Origin: Microglena sp. YARC
Lineage: Eukaryota > Chlorophyta > Chlorophyceae > Chlamydomonadales > Chlamydomonadaceae
Direction: 5' to 3'
Length of the DNA: 64,000 nucleotides
Assembly: GCA_022414725.1 (NCBI GenBank)
Contig: CM039464.1
Span: 42,354,462 to 42,418,461 of the forward strand
Under the pieces are notes generated by a model, which saw only the letters and a program-made list of their open reading frames with translations, was not told the origin of the DNA and made no database searches. The position numbers and the translations under genes were made by a program. The first letter of the stretch is position 1, and each line of letters opens with the position of its first letter. Positions 36,780-47,759 of this stretch are shown here, piece after piece.

Positions 36780-37652
36780 ATGTATACAGTATTACCTTAT
36801 AGCGAATTCGTAGGTGGTGGTAAAAAAACCTCCAAAGACATGGATCAGCTTACTAGAGCTTTAAAATCCATGATGACAAAAAAGAGTTCCATGAAAAGAA
36901 GCAGTACAACTGTGTCGAGACAGTCAAGTATACCGAACCTTACAAATATCGATCCAATTAGAAGAAGTTCGCGTATTGAAGGTGTTGTACAAAAAAAAGA
37001 GTATGAACATGTTTTACAGAGTCTTGAAGGGTTTGGAATAGGAACGGTCAAACCTATTGAACCGGTTAAAAAGAAAAAAACTATTCAACCACCTGTATTT
37101 ACGGAAGATTATGATACTGATAGTATCGAAGCAGCATTAACAAAAGGGTTTGATTTCGACAAAGAATTTGTCAAATCATTGTTACGTGACATAGAATATA
37201 GTGAAACATCTATGTATTTGTCAACAGAAAATATAGCAAATGGTTCTATTTTCAAAAACAAAGATATTATAATTTTTTTGGTCGACATTGTCATGTTTGA
37301 CTATTTATGGAAATCTTACTTCAATGATGATGATGAAATCATTCGATACCAAAAACCATATCGTAATGCTCTTACATCTTTCTACAATAGGGTGCTTGTA
37401 GACAAAAAAGTAAAAGGTGAATATAAAATTAGAGATATTGCAACCAATTTCATACATAAGAACACGCTATCTAATGGGAAAATGTACGGGATATTGGCAT
37501 TCGTCAAGTTTATAACTCGGGAAAATGGTAAAACTCCACCCAATAGAATGGTCCCTAACAATGTTATTCACAAAGATGTGTTATTCCTTGTAGAAACAAT
37601 AATGGAGAAGCAAGCACTATGGAAAATGGATAGAGATATTATGGAAGCATAA
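36780..37652 (+). CDS. unidentified protein with basic, Ser-rich N-terminus
   Basis: This 290-residue protein begins MYTVLPYSEFVGGGKK and then has a basic stretch (KSMMTKKSSMKRSSTTVSRQ) and further Arg-Ser-Ser repeats. After about residue 115 it turns helical and mixed (FDKEFVKSLLRDIEYSETS, YNRVLVDKKVKGEYK). The two-part layout suggests a nucleic-acid-binding head and a folded core, which is inference. It starts 154 bases after dUTPase and 24 bases upstream of the PAP2-like gene on the same strand. No family is recognised. Confidence 0.6.
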   Translation: MYTVLPYSEFVGGGKKTSKDMDQLTRALKSMMTKKSSMKRSSTTVSRQSSIPNLTNIDPIRRSSRIEGVVQKKEYEHVLQSLEGFGIGTVKPIEPVKKKKTIQPPVFTEDYDTDSIEAALTKGFDFDKEFVKSLLRDIEYSETSMYLSTENIANGSIFKNKDIIIFLVDIVMFDYLWKSYFNDDDEIIRYQKPYRNALTSFYNRVLVDKKVKGEYKIRDIATNFIHKNTLSNGKMYGILAFVKFITRENGKTPPNRMVPNNVIHKDVLFLVETIMEKQALWKMDRDIMEA

Positions 37653-37676
37653 ACATATATAATGTAATATTACTTA

Positions 37677-38198
37677 ATGGACTTTCACTCATTTCGCATT
37701 ACTTTTTGGAACACTCTTTCCGCTTCTATTCTCGGAATTATTATTTACCCTATCATTCAGTTGATATTAACTGGACATTATCTGTACATCATTATGATTG
37801 TGGGAATACTTGTAACCGATTTGACAACACGTTTCCTGAAGTGGATTTCTAAATCAGAAAGTTCATCAACTCCTGCATTTCTGAGACGCCCTGTCGATGC
37901 AACGGATTGTAACATATTGTGTACAAATGGCGCACAAGGAGGCAAATCCGGTATGCCATCGGGTCACATGGCACTGGTATTGTCCTTCATCACGTTTGTG
38001 TATATGATTCAAATACACAGCTTGGGTAGTATCATCCATAAATTCATTTTCATATTGTTCTCTATTAAATACTTATCCCTGATGGGTTATGACAGATTCC
38101 GGAGGAAATGTCATACGTTCTTACAAGTTTTATCCGGATCGGCGTTAGGAACTATTATTGGCTATATCATTGCTTTGGTTTTTAAATCCAAACTATAA
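37677..38198 (+). CDS. PAP2-like membrane phosphatase
   Basis: This 173-residue membrane protein has several hydrophobic helices. The three signature motifs of the PAP2/lipid-phosphatase superfamily appear in order: FLRRPVDATDC (motif 1), GMPSGHM (motif 2) and DRFRRKCHTFLQVLSG (motif 3, with Arg ... His). It would dephosphorylate a lipid phosphate or polyprenyl pyrophosphate at a membrane. It starts 24 bases after the previous gene and ends 6 bases before the protease gene, suggesting one transcript block. Conserved Cys near motif 1 is also seen in giant-virus homologues. Confidence 0.8.
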   Translation: MDFHSFRITFWNTLSASILGIIIYPIIQLILTGHYLYIIMIVGILVTDLTTRFLKWISKSESSSTPAFLRRPVDATDCNILCTNGAQGGKSGMPSGHMALVLSFITFVYMIQIHSLGSIIHKFIFILFSIKYLSLMGYDRFRRKCHTFLQVLSGSALGTIIGYIIALVFKSKL

Positions 38199-38204
38199 TA
38201 TATA

Positions 38205-39548
38205 ATGGCTTCTGGTATCAGCGATTCATTGTTCTCAAAACAGTCGAAATTATTCGACGAAGACCCGACTCACAAATTATTGAGAAATATAGTCAATAAT
38301 TCATATTTGCATGATATAGAGATAGACAATGCGAGAGTCAACAAATTATTGTACGATTTCAACGAATCACTTGGGGACAGTGTCGAGGTAACAGATCAAT
38401 TTGCATCAGGTCGGTGTTGGATTTTTGCTGCACTAAATGTTGTTCGGCGTCGTTTGATATCTCGTCATAAGTTGACAGCTAACTTTGAGTTGTCACAATC
38501 TTTTGTTTTTTTCTACGACAAGCTAGAAAAATGTAACATGGCATTAGAAATCATTTTCAAAAAAAGTTCAAAAAAATACACAGAATCTCTAAAGTTTAGA
38601 TCATTAATCCCAGACATACTTGGTGACGGAGGTACTTGGAACATGTTTGTTGCCGTTGTAAAAAAAATACGGAATAGTTCCAAAATATGCATTCCCAGAT
38701 GGTAAACAATCGAAATACTCTAGAAGTATGAACTATCTGTTGCTGCAGTTGATATTAAAGAGTGCATTTGAGATAACATCTAAAGATATGGATATTAATG
38801 AATTCTATATTTTTAAAGAAAAAACATTGCGTGACTGTTACAAGGTTATAGATATATGCATAGGTCAGCCACCTGAAACATTCATTTGGGATAACAAACA
38901 ATATACGCCAATGTCTTTTTACAAAAAAGTGGTTTGTCCCGCATAGACATTGATTCATATGTTTCAATATGCAACATCCCCACCGAAAAATACAACCAGC
39001 TTCTAGGCTCCGAGTACATTTTCAACGTCATTCCAAAGGACACTATCAATAAAGATATACACAAGAACCCGAGTAATTTCTACATAAATGTAGAGCCGAA
39101 GTATTTAAAAAACGCTGTACGTGAGTGTATAACCAAACATTCTAGTGCAGCTTGGTTTGCATGCGATTTTTCCCATTTCATAATGAGCAAAAAAGGCATT
39201 TTGGACAAAGATTCATCTATAATAGACGATTTATTTGACATCGATTTTTCGTTAGGAAAAACAAATAGTATAATGGCCAACATAATTAAACCCAATCACG
39301 CAATGGCCATAATAGGATGCAACGAGGAACGGAATCCTACACGTATATCACGTTGGCAAGTTGAAAACTCACACGGCAAAAAGGGAAAGTACAATGGATA
39401 TATGATTATGTCTGATGAGTGGTTCGATAAATACGTTGGCGTAGTCACCGTTCCCAAAAGCTGTCTACCTAGACACGTTCGCAATATGTGTTCGTCAAAC
39501 ATTCGATGGCTCAAGTTCTGGAGTTACTTGGGTTTTGTTGCAAAATAG
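38205..39548 (+). pseudogene. bleomycin hydrolase-like cysteine protease (C1B), two frameshifts
   Basis: This papain-like C1B peptidase is about 445 codons over three pieces: 38205-38705, 38728-38946 and 38934-39548 (first and third in the same frame). The first has the catalytic Cys in QFASGRCWIFAALNV and FELSQSFVFFYDKLEK. The third has the catalytic His and Asn in PNHAMAIIGCNEE and RWQVENSHGKKGKYNG. The shifts sit at A runs (about 38657-38668 and 38923-38930) and cancel each other in frame. Family members trim peptides and detoxify amides. The two compensating homopolymer shifts strongly suggest consensus errors rather than a dead gene. Confidence 0.8.
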
Positions 39549-41735
39549 AAATGACATCATTTGATATAACCCCTTCTATAGTCGTACACAGTCCGAATGC
39601 CAGGTTATACACCGTCGCCTTTGCTTTGTTAGTCTGTCCCTTGTTGAACGCATAATCTTGTAAAAGGAAGTTCAGTTTTTCTTGTAATCGCAATTCGTTC
39701 GAAGTTGAAAAGTGCAAAAATATAGACGATTCTCCGTCGTGATAATCTACCGTTCCCACGAGTTTCTTGTCTAGCATATTGACACGAATACATGACTCTT
39801 TGTAAAATGGTAATTGCTTGCAACTTTCAACACAATTGTATATGTGTGTTTTGTTTTCTTCTTGTATAAACATACCGAAAATATCTTTGTAATCCTTAAT
39901 GTAAAAATAATGCATCGTAATGATGGCATACTCTAGACATGACAAGTACAATATAGTGTCTAGAAATTGAGTGTCATCCACCCGCATATCCAAGTAGTGC
40001 TTGTAGTGTCTCATAATATTGTTTCTGTTCACCAATATATAAGAGTTGTAAAACTTGTCGCTGACCAGTGTATACGCATCCATATCCTTTGATTGTGGTA
40101 TGTTTTCAGATACAAACTTCTTGACTGTTTCTGGAAGCTTTCCCGAATTATATTTATCCCAACCGAATTCCTTGTTGTTTTCAAACCAATATGTAATGTA
40201 CGTCTTCTCGCAGAATATAACATTCGAGCTGTTCATTAGCGATTCTACCCTTTGGATAGTTGGTTTCTCCAAGCCGTTGCATTCCGCGTATGCAAATTGG
40301 AAAATCAATCTCAACAATGTTTGAACAAACCTCATTTTGTTGCTCTCTACTTTTTTCATAACACTATCTGTGAAAACATGTGTGTCAGTGACATACGTCT
40401 TGAGTAACGAATTTATCTTAAACAGATCATCTTCTTCTAGGGAAAACACAACAAATGGGATTGTGTCATTATCATTAGGTATGTGTTTTGGATAGACGAT
40501 TGCATCGCTGGTTTGATAAAAAAACTATCTGGATTGATGACTTTGTATGAATCCTCATGCGCCTTGTCAACCAAGGATTGGCTTCATTATTTTTTGTAAA
40601 AATGTACATTCCCTTTTTTGCACGTGTTGTAGCGACGTTACAATAAGTATTGTTCATCTTGAAATCTTTCTTTAGTGTAGTTTCTTTTGGAAATAAGGTA
40701 AGCATTAGCGTCAACTAATATTACATAATCCCATTCTAGCCCTTAGAAGCCGTGTACGTCATTAGAGTCACATGTCCTTCTCGCAGTTCGCAGCTCCTTC
40801 CGCCTTCCATTTGCTTTTCTGACATATCGTCATACAGCATTTGAACAGGGATGTCCAAGTCGTGCAATAAATTAGCGATATAACATAACCCCCTATGATA
40901 CCCATTTTTGCTCAGATAACCTTTTGTAGGAGCAAGTATTGCTATCTTATGCAGTGGGATCTTTTGTTTTAATTTGTTCATCAAAGAGCTTAGTAAAAAC
41001 TCATAGTCAGAGTTATTTTGGTATCCATATATGACAGTTTGTGCATTTTCTCTGCCCGAAACGTTGTGCCATGACACATCTTGATTGTATTTCTGTAACT
41101 GCGATGAAAACTCAATCAAGTGTTTGAAAGACCGATAGTTTTTCGTTAATTTATACACCTTTTCACAAGGGTATTCAACTAGGTACTTGTCGCACCCGCC
41201 TCTGAATTGGAAAATGTTTTTTGGTTCGGGTCGCCTACGAATTGGACTTTAATGTTGAAGTCTTTTTTTTCAACAATAATATAATTTCGTATTGTGTATG
41301 ATTCAAGTCTTGTGCCTCATCTACGAACAATATCTTAATGTCTTCTAGCCCCCTCGTAGCTTTTAATGTTTCGTAATCAGTATCCCTCAAATACTCCTTC
41401 AATGTGTATGATAGTATTGACATGTCAATGATATTCGTTGGATCTATAATGTGCTTGGCAAAACTGTCTATAGTACGGATGTTATCTCTCTCTATCAGGT
41501 GTGCTCGCATATTTTTGACTTTTTTTACAAAATCATTCCTAGCTTGACGCGAGAATGTTAAGACGAATACCTCCTTTGGTTGGAATATATTGTTCTCTAG
41601 CATGTTACAAACCCTTGCAATGATGGAAAATGTCTTTCCGCTCCCAGCTGTCGCTATCAATTTAGAATCATCAAGACAGAGGTCTTCGATGTACTCGAGT
41701 TGCTCAGTACTGGCTTTTGATAGAATTGATTCCAT
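39511..41735 (-). pseudogene. UvrD/Rep-type SF1 helicase, multiply frameshifted
   Basis: Pieces 41235-41735, 40736-41158, 40475-40714 and 39511-40449 line up as one protein of about 740 residues. Motif I is KLIATAGSGKTFSII, motif Ia VFVLTFSRQAR, motif II ILFVDEAQDLNHTQY, motif IV-V-like MYKLTKNYRSFKH and HVTLMTYTASKG, and motif VI NTYCNVATTRAKKG. The last 312 residues are an extra domain with a GTVDYHDGES stretch that may be a degenerate nuclease fold. Shifts occur at A8, G3 and other runs. Such helicases unwind DNA in repair and recombination. Confidence 0.78.
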
Positions 41736-41939
41736 GTCAAATATTATATGCGATATGTTCTTATATGAAAACCATTTATATCGAATTATATCTTATTAAT
41801 ACCCGCTCTGAAAATCCCCAATGATCAATATAATCAAAATACTAATCATAAAAAAACAAAAAGTATTTGGGTTTATTAAAAATCACATATCACTGTTTTT
41901 TATCAACTCATTTATTTTTTAGCGGTGGCATATCCAGTC

Positions 41940-42720
41940 TTATTCGTCGTTTATTCGGAACCGGATGGGATGGTGAGATGTTGTCATATTATTTTCCATG
42001 CAAAATTCTCGCTTCTGCATGACCTCTTCGGATGCATCACGACCATCCACCATGCAAACAAATGCTACCGCTCTTGGGAATACTTGAGTCGGTGGAAAAT
42101 TACAATGGATCAATCGACTGTCCCAGATTATTAAGCTTCCAGGTGGTGGGCATATTTTTTTTCGCATTTTTCTGTGTGATAAGATGATGCGAATCCAATG
42201 GAACAGTGAAGTAATCAACATCCGTAACTCCTGTGACATCCCAGTCATCTATCAGATGTGACTTTGGCCAGCATATAAAGCCACCATCGCTTTCTGACAA
42301 ACACACAGATCCTTGAAATGTATCCACGTTATTGTTGTGGGGCGTTGGTCTCTATGTGGCCACAATGTAGAACCATTTTGGCAGGTCTGATTACCCATAT
42401 AGTATGCTCCATCGAAAGATGGTAATAAGTGCATAGGTTTGCAATTACATAGAGTTTGCAAACACGTTTTTAATGGTTCGTACACGACGTATCTTCCATA
42501 AAACGTCGGATTGTCCTATACCATGCGATTTGATAAGTCCCATTGATTCGGATACCCCCATACCTTTAACGAATTGTTGTAATTGTTTTAAGAAGAGTGA
42601 TGCTCTTTTGGGGCTAATGACATTGACAATGACATATCCGTATCTAGATATATGTGCCTGTATCTCTAGTTGTTGTCCAGGTTCGTAAATGTTCATAATA
42701 CACACATAAAGTGTGTACAT
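41940..42720 (-). pseudogene. phytanoyl-CoA dioxygenase-like oxygenase, multiply frameshifted
   Basis: Four overlapping minus-strand pieces (42445-42720, 42252-42485, 42100-42327, 41940-42248) read as one protein of about 260 residues. It has the Fe(II)/2-oxoglutarate oxygenase core: an N-terminal ISRYGYVIVNVISPK strand, the HxD metal motif in STLWPHRDQRP, then QGSVCLSESDGGFICWPKSH, and a distal His in GSLIIWDSRLIHCNFPP. PhyH-like enzymes hydroxylate small molecules or peptides and are common in algal giant viruses. It starts back-to-back with the GH65-like gene. The four frame changes in 0.8 kb are the densest in the window. Confidence 0.72.
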
Positions 42721-42732
42721 CTTTATGTGTGT

Positions 42733-44861
42733 ATGGATGATTGGATAACAGAAATAGATTCAGATGCATGCATCAGAGGCCGGGATAACAAGGAAAAGGG
42801 TGCATTCTTAGGAAATGGAAAGTTGGAATGTTCGCAGAGTTCAGTGGTTGTGGTCTTCAACAATGTATGATTGCTGGGGAGTTCAAAATGAATCGCGGGT
42901 TATTCACATCGAATACAATAGATACCTTTCACACTAGCGAATGGAAGTTGTTTCGCAACTCGTCAGCCTTTGTTAGTGTGAAGCCTATGCTACAACGACT
43001 GAACATGAAAACCGCTATTTTGACAAGTGAAAACGAATACACGGACGACGAAACAGGGGAAATCGTCAGAGTATCAAGCGATACGTACGCAGTTAGACAA
43101 CTTCCGTATTGTGTGGTTCAGACAATGCGCATTACATCTGCTGTTGATACACTATTGTTCCATGATGTATCCGCAAGTGAGAGAATGCAGTCTGTTGAAT
43201 TTGTATACAGTCTGTTAGATATGGATGCAACGTCTAGCATGGCGGTGCCTTTATCCATCTTGATGGGAAAGGGGGTTGTTGATGGAATAGAGGTGTGTTT
43301 TGCGAGCTGTATAATATATGAGAATGTTGATGATAGCAATGTATTAGGTTTCAATAGGTATGTCAACGACTCAAACAAGAGCTATGTGAAGATGCGAATA
43401 AAGGGTTCTTTAACACAAACAAAATTGCATTGCATAACCGTGCATATGACGAGTTTCGATTTCCCAAATCCTTATGACGAGTGTAAAAATGATTCTTATT
43501 TCGATCCTCAACAAACCTGTGGTTTCTTTCCGTTAACGTTGTCCAGCGAATGCGCGAGGATCATGTCGCGCAAATGGCAAGCATATGGAAATTCAACATA
43601 AATGTTAATAAATTAACAGACGTGGATGAGTTTGCAGACAAGACCAATAAAATTATAAAAACAAACTTGTACATGATATTTTCATGCACCCGTGATAACT
43701 TGGCGATCGAAGTGAATCCTAGTACATTCGGTGTTATAGATTCGTCAATGCATCCATATACGACGGGACTTATTTTTGATACCATTGCTTCTCTATGCGA
43801 TGCTAATGCGGCTAAAGCATTATTAGAATACAGATACAAGCAACTGTCGTCGGCCATACAGGTTGCCGCGAGTTACGGGTACGCCGGAGCTAAATTTCCC
43901 TACAATAACGACGTCTTGGGATATCGAAATGCGTTGTACTGGACTCGATGTCACCTATGTATCTGTTCAACAATGCCTGATTGCTCTTAATGTTTGGAAC
44001 TACTACAGGGTCACATTCGACAGGGAGTGGTTATTGAACAAAGGATATAATATACTGAAGTATTGTGCCGATTTCTTCGTCAGCCGGAGTACCGTCGATG
44101 GAGATGTGTATACCATCTGACAATGTGATAGCTTTAACCGTGGCGAAAAGCCATCGAATGATAATGTATTCACAAACAATATTGTCAAGTTGGCTTTGAA
44201 GGCCACCATAGAGGCTTCTCACGATCTAGGATATCCTGTGAAAAAAGAATGCGGGATATGCTGGTAAAATTGCCTATCAATATATCGAGAACTGGTCTAC
44301 AAACATACGAGGTAGTTTTGTACGACGCGAATAGTACACCCGATAATGTAACAGACGACATATATAGCATTGTCGAACAATTATTTATGTTGACTCCTAT
44401 GCTATCTGAACTGTATCTCGTTCCAGGTACACGTCGTGGTTTTGATAGCATAAAAAGGAATCTGGACTTTTATAAGAATAGGATATCTACGGTGTATTCA
44501 AATCACCCCATTAAACACCATGTTGATAAGTAGCATATACGGTGTTTGCAACAAATACAACAATGCATATGTTGGTGATTTCAAGATTTACTTGAAGCAT
44601 TGTATGCGAAACAAAACATAACTGTGTGGGGGTCAGCAGAATGACATTACGATTGCGGCCATCATTCCGCTCGTTTTCATAAACTCCGTTGCGGGTGTAA
44701 ACATTCAGGGAGGTGTTTCAGAATCTAAGTTTTATTATGACGAAATGACAATAAAAGGGTTGTATGCTACTAACTTGCCTCCGAATTGGGAAAGTATAAC
44801 TGTTAGCAATTGCGGAACTAGTAAGAAATCATTTATAGTGTACAATCAAAATGTTGTTTAA
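42733..44861 (+). pseudogene. GH65-like glycoside hydrolase/phosphorylase, multiply frameshifted
   Basis: Pieces 42733-42870, 42828-43601, 43550-43990, 43863-44120, 44249-44533 and a final stretch to 44861 follow the domain order of GH65-type enzymes in about 700 residues. The N-terminal super-sandwich has GAFLGNGKLE and then SNTIDTFHTSEWKLF, with VKPMLQRLNMKTAIL. The (alpha/alpha)6 barrel has YRYKQLSSAIQVAASYGYAG followed by AKFPYNND, and NVWNYYRVTFDREWLLNKGY. The candidate catalytic Glu lies in the stretch after 44120. The small C-terminal beta domain ends GLYATNLPPNWESITV. These enzymes cleave or phosphorolyse alpha-linked glucosyl disaccharides. Substrate is unknown. Confidence 0.72.
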
Positions 44862-44895
44862 GATCATGACCAGATGTTTTGTGTTTATATAATAT

Positions 44896-45865
44896 ATGAG
44901 TACTGTGGAATCACAAGATCAGGTCGAAAGGCTAAAATTTCTTCTCGAGCAATTGAATCTAACTAAATATTCTTCTCTCAGCGATATTCTCCACGATGTG
45001 TTTGATTCTGGAGACAAATTCAATGAGTTCGTCGATTCTTTAAACACACACATTTCCAGCGAAGAGGTCATTTCGAAGAAATTATGCACCTTGTATGATT
45101 ACATTAATGAGCTACCCAAGGAGGATGACATTAAAAACCTTATTCCGATAGACAAACTGCAACAAATATCAAATATTGTTGAGAATCACGTCAACTGTGT
45201 GTGTACAAACAATGAAAAGGCGTTACAACTCGACATATTGTACACCAATATAAGTTCTGCCTATGCAAAACTAAAGAGTGATGTAGATTCATTAACAAAT
45301 TTATGGAAGAATTTAAGAGCAATCCCAGTTATACGACACGCTTTTTGAATGATAAACCCATAACCTCTTCTATCGATCTGAACGTGTCTTTCACGACAAA
45401 GGTTGACATGAGTGTCTTATATGAAAACGGAGATTTAATCAAGTTCATAGAAATCCGCCAAGATATGCAACCTATGACATTCTACACACCTATGGAATTC
45501 ATAAAAGGATACATACAAAATGACACGATTGTTTTGGATCAAGGGATGACAAAGTTCTATATGTTTAGCAGTGAAACGGAAGTATACGACATATCATTTG
45601 TTAACTCTGTTGAGCCATTTACTGATTCTCCATATGATATCGAGCAATATAAAGATATGAATTCGAGTTGAATATATATAGCCCAGGTGAACAAATTCCA
45701 ATGACTACTACGTTTTCATACTACGGAACTGCCATCGGGGTAACACTAACACCCGGTAGCAGATTCAACATCAAATATAAGGGAAACGTGTCATTACTTT
45801 TTCCTACATACAAAAAAATTAAGTTCACTGAGATCAAAACTAACATGGTCAATAGCCTCATTTAA
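44896..45865 (+). pseudogene. unidentified protein(s) over three frames
   Basis: Frames 44896-45348 (helical, coiled-coil-like, SDVDSLTNLWKNLR at its end), 45303-45671 (beta-rich, TPMEFIKGYIQNDTIVLDQG) and 45668-45865 (TTTFSYYGTAIGVTLTPGSR) overlap by 46 and 4 bases. They could be one protein of about 320 residues with two shifts, or a helical gene followed by a beta-rich one. No family is recognised. It lies on the same strand as the GH65-like gene, 34 bases downstream. Confidence 0.45.
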
Positions 45866-46111
45866 TTTACACATACATGGATTATTACTACATACATTAT
45901 GGTTGTAATCATTCCAAAAAAATAGATTATTAATAATGTTTTTTTTACAAAGCGATCTCTCTATTGCGGATCATTAGGGTTTAGTTTAGCTTGTAGATTG
46001 GCAAGTAGATATATATCCTGACATCAACCTGCAGGATCATTTTGGAAATATTCAGCATTTGGTGCAATTTTGGTAAACTTCTCTACAATGCCTCGTTTTG
46101 TTCATCTATGA

Positions 46112-46249
46112 CTATTGGTTTTCAACATTTGTTTTTTTTGTTATGGTTTTGGACACAGGTGAACCGAAATCATAAAAACAAGACGGGTCGTTTGTAGGAC
46201 AGCATCGTAGCTCCCCTTGAGTCATGTACATACAGGTTTTGTCTGACAT
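46112..46249 (-). CDS. small cysteine-rich protein
   Basis: This 45-residue frame starts MSDKTCMYMTQGELRCC and has four cysteines in the first 25 residues, then a basic tail. Short proteins with a Cys-x-Tyr-x-Thr-x-Gly-Glu-x-x-Cys pattern occur in virions of related viruses, which supports this being real despite its size. Flanked by unrecognised sequence. Confidence 0.45.
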   Translation of the reverse strand: MSDKTCMYMTQGELRCCPTNDPSCFYDFGSPVSKTITKKTNVENQ

Positions 46250-46361
46250 TTTTGATATATATATGTGGAAGAAATTTAAATGAATGCATGAAAGTAATTG
46301 TCATGTACTGAACCCTAGAATTATGTTGGGTATATAAAAGGAACTGCTAATGTCAGCAATA

Positions 46362-46670
46362 TTACCATAAGATGTACTCTACTGGTTTATAGTTGACGAA
46401 TAAATCAAAAAAATTCACAACGGATATACGCGAGCATGTCCTATTGTCATCTATTTCTTTGAAGTCAAATGATTCACTCAAATTGAATACTATTATAATT
46501 TCCTGAGATTCTAAAAGTTTATTGTTTGTATATGTGTTTCCTAACATCTTATTTTTTAGCTTTTCAGAAATTTCACTACTATAGTGGACTATATATATAA
46601 GAAGAATCTGATAGGATGTATCTAGTATTTTGTGTGTCAATATATCATGTATGAGGGTTGTGGCAGCCAT
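46362..46670 (-). CDS. hypothetical protein
   Basis: This 102-residue protein begins AATTLIHDILTHKILDTSYQ and has a hydrophobic stretch (YQILLIYIVHY) and a beta-like part with EIIIVFNLSESFDFKEIDDN. Composition is coding-like. It overlaps the start of the small frame upstream. No family is recognised. Confidence 0.45.
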   Translation of the reverse strand: MAATTLIHDILTHKILDTSYQILLIYIVHYSSEISEKLKNKMLGNTYTNNKLLESQEIIIVFNLSESFDFKEIDDNRTCSRISVVNFFDLFVNYKPVEYILW

Positions 46671-46809
46671 TATTTTTATCTATTACTAAAACAGTGTATT
46701 GGTTGTAAATTACGTCTTTCGATGATATGCCCTGGTTGCACGCAACTATAGCTATATCGGATACAGATAAGGGTGTTGGGTTTGTCTTGTTAATCTCTTT
46801 GATTAGCAT
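46645..46809 (-). CDS. small hypothetical protein
   Basis: This 54-residue frame starts MLIKEINKTNPTPLSVSDIA and contains VACNQGISSKDVIYN. The upstream frame is open for about 20 more codons without an ATG, so it may be a fragment. It overlaps the next gene by 26 bases on the same strand. Confidence 0.3.
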   Translation of the reverse strand: MLIKEINKTNPTPLSVSDIAIVACNQGISSKDVIYNQYTVLVIDKNNGCHNPHT

Positions 46810-46865
46810 TGAATGTCTTACGTTTAATTTTATCCCATATGTTTTTATTAGATTTTTTTGAGCTG

Positions 46866-47003
46866 CTATCTAACTGGTTTCGGTACGATGTTAACGTCAT
46901 TTTCTTTGCATAATGCGAGAAGATTAACACGAATGTACACAATTTGCATAATAATGGCAGCAATAAAAAACAACGTAACGATAGCTAAAATAATTTCCCA
47001 CAT
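46866..47003 (-). CDS. small single-helix membrane protein
   Basis: This 45-residue frame has one transmembrane helix after a short start (MWEIILAIVTLFFIAAIIMQ) and a small charged tail (LCKENDVNIVPKPVR). Very short membrane proteins of this size are frequent in giant virus particles. It is intact and starts right after an AT-rich promoter-like stretch. Confidence 0.45.
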   Translation of the reverse strand: MWEIILAIVTLFFIAAIIMQIVYIRVNLLALCKENDVNIVPKPVR

Positions 47004-47090
47004 TAATTTATGATTATTTATTTTTTCCTGAATCGTCTACTAAACATATCAGTCAAAAAATATGCCATATATTCAAACGGGTGTTCTGTT

Positions 47091-47378
47091 TTACTGTTCG
47101 ATTACTGTTTTGAATACATCGCCTCCGTAGATCAATATATTATGAGTATCCAATAGAGATGACGGAGATTCGGCGAAATATACCATCAATTCAACCGCGC
47201 CCTCTTTGTTGCGGTATATTATATTGTTAGTATCAGGATTCAATCGGATATTATAAGTCGTATGATTCTCGTTGGCCATGAGGTTTGTATCCGAACTCTT
47301 CAATGAATCTGTTTGGTTATAATTGGTTCCATTCGTTGAAAAACATGAAACGAATTCGTGAACTATTACTTTCAACAA
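47091..47378 (-). CDS. hypothetical protein (possibly partial)
   Basis: This 95-residue frame has YNIRLNPDTNNIIYRNKEGA, then VELMVYFAESPSS and a last ILIYGGDVFKTVIEQ. The pattern is beta-rich. The upstream sequence to about 47520 shows fragments of similar composition in other frames, so the true gene may be longer and broken. Confidence 0.35.
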   Translation of the reverse strand: MLKVIVHEFVSCFSTNGTNYNQTDSLKSSDTNLMANENHTTYNIRLNPDTNNIIYRNKEGAVELMVYFAESPSSLLDTHNILIYGGDVFKTVIEQ

Positions 47379-47759
47379 CTTATTGTATTCAAAATCTCAT
47401 GATTGTATGTGGTATGCATATGATATTTCCGTGTGTGCTGTGGAAATTGTTTTTCGAGGTCTATAGTTTTCACATATGACCATTTGATTAACGCGGCCCT
47501 TTTCCACTTTGTTATATCAATATTGCTTTCAAGTCAGCGTCTATTTTCTGAATAAGCCTCTGTTTCTGTTTCTGTAAAAGGAACTATCCTTTTTGGCGTA
47601 ATGCGCTATGATTTGTTCCTGTCCATTAGAGGATGTAAATGTCTAGCTATTTTGTCCGAATCAGACATTTTGTCAAATAACCAGAATTGTACGAATGTGT
47701 CTATTAATCATGTTTATTGTTTATTTTTTATTACCATCACATTTTAGTTTTCATCTTTA
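47379..47759. other. unassigned stretch
   Basis: This 381-base stretch has no open frame I would call a gene. A few short minus-strand segments look like coding remnants of the gene at 47091-47378, but none is supported by a motif. Confidence 0.5.
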
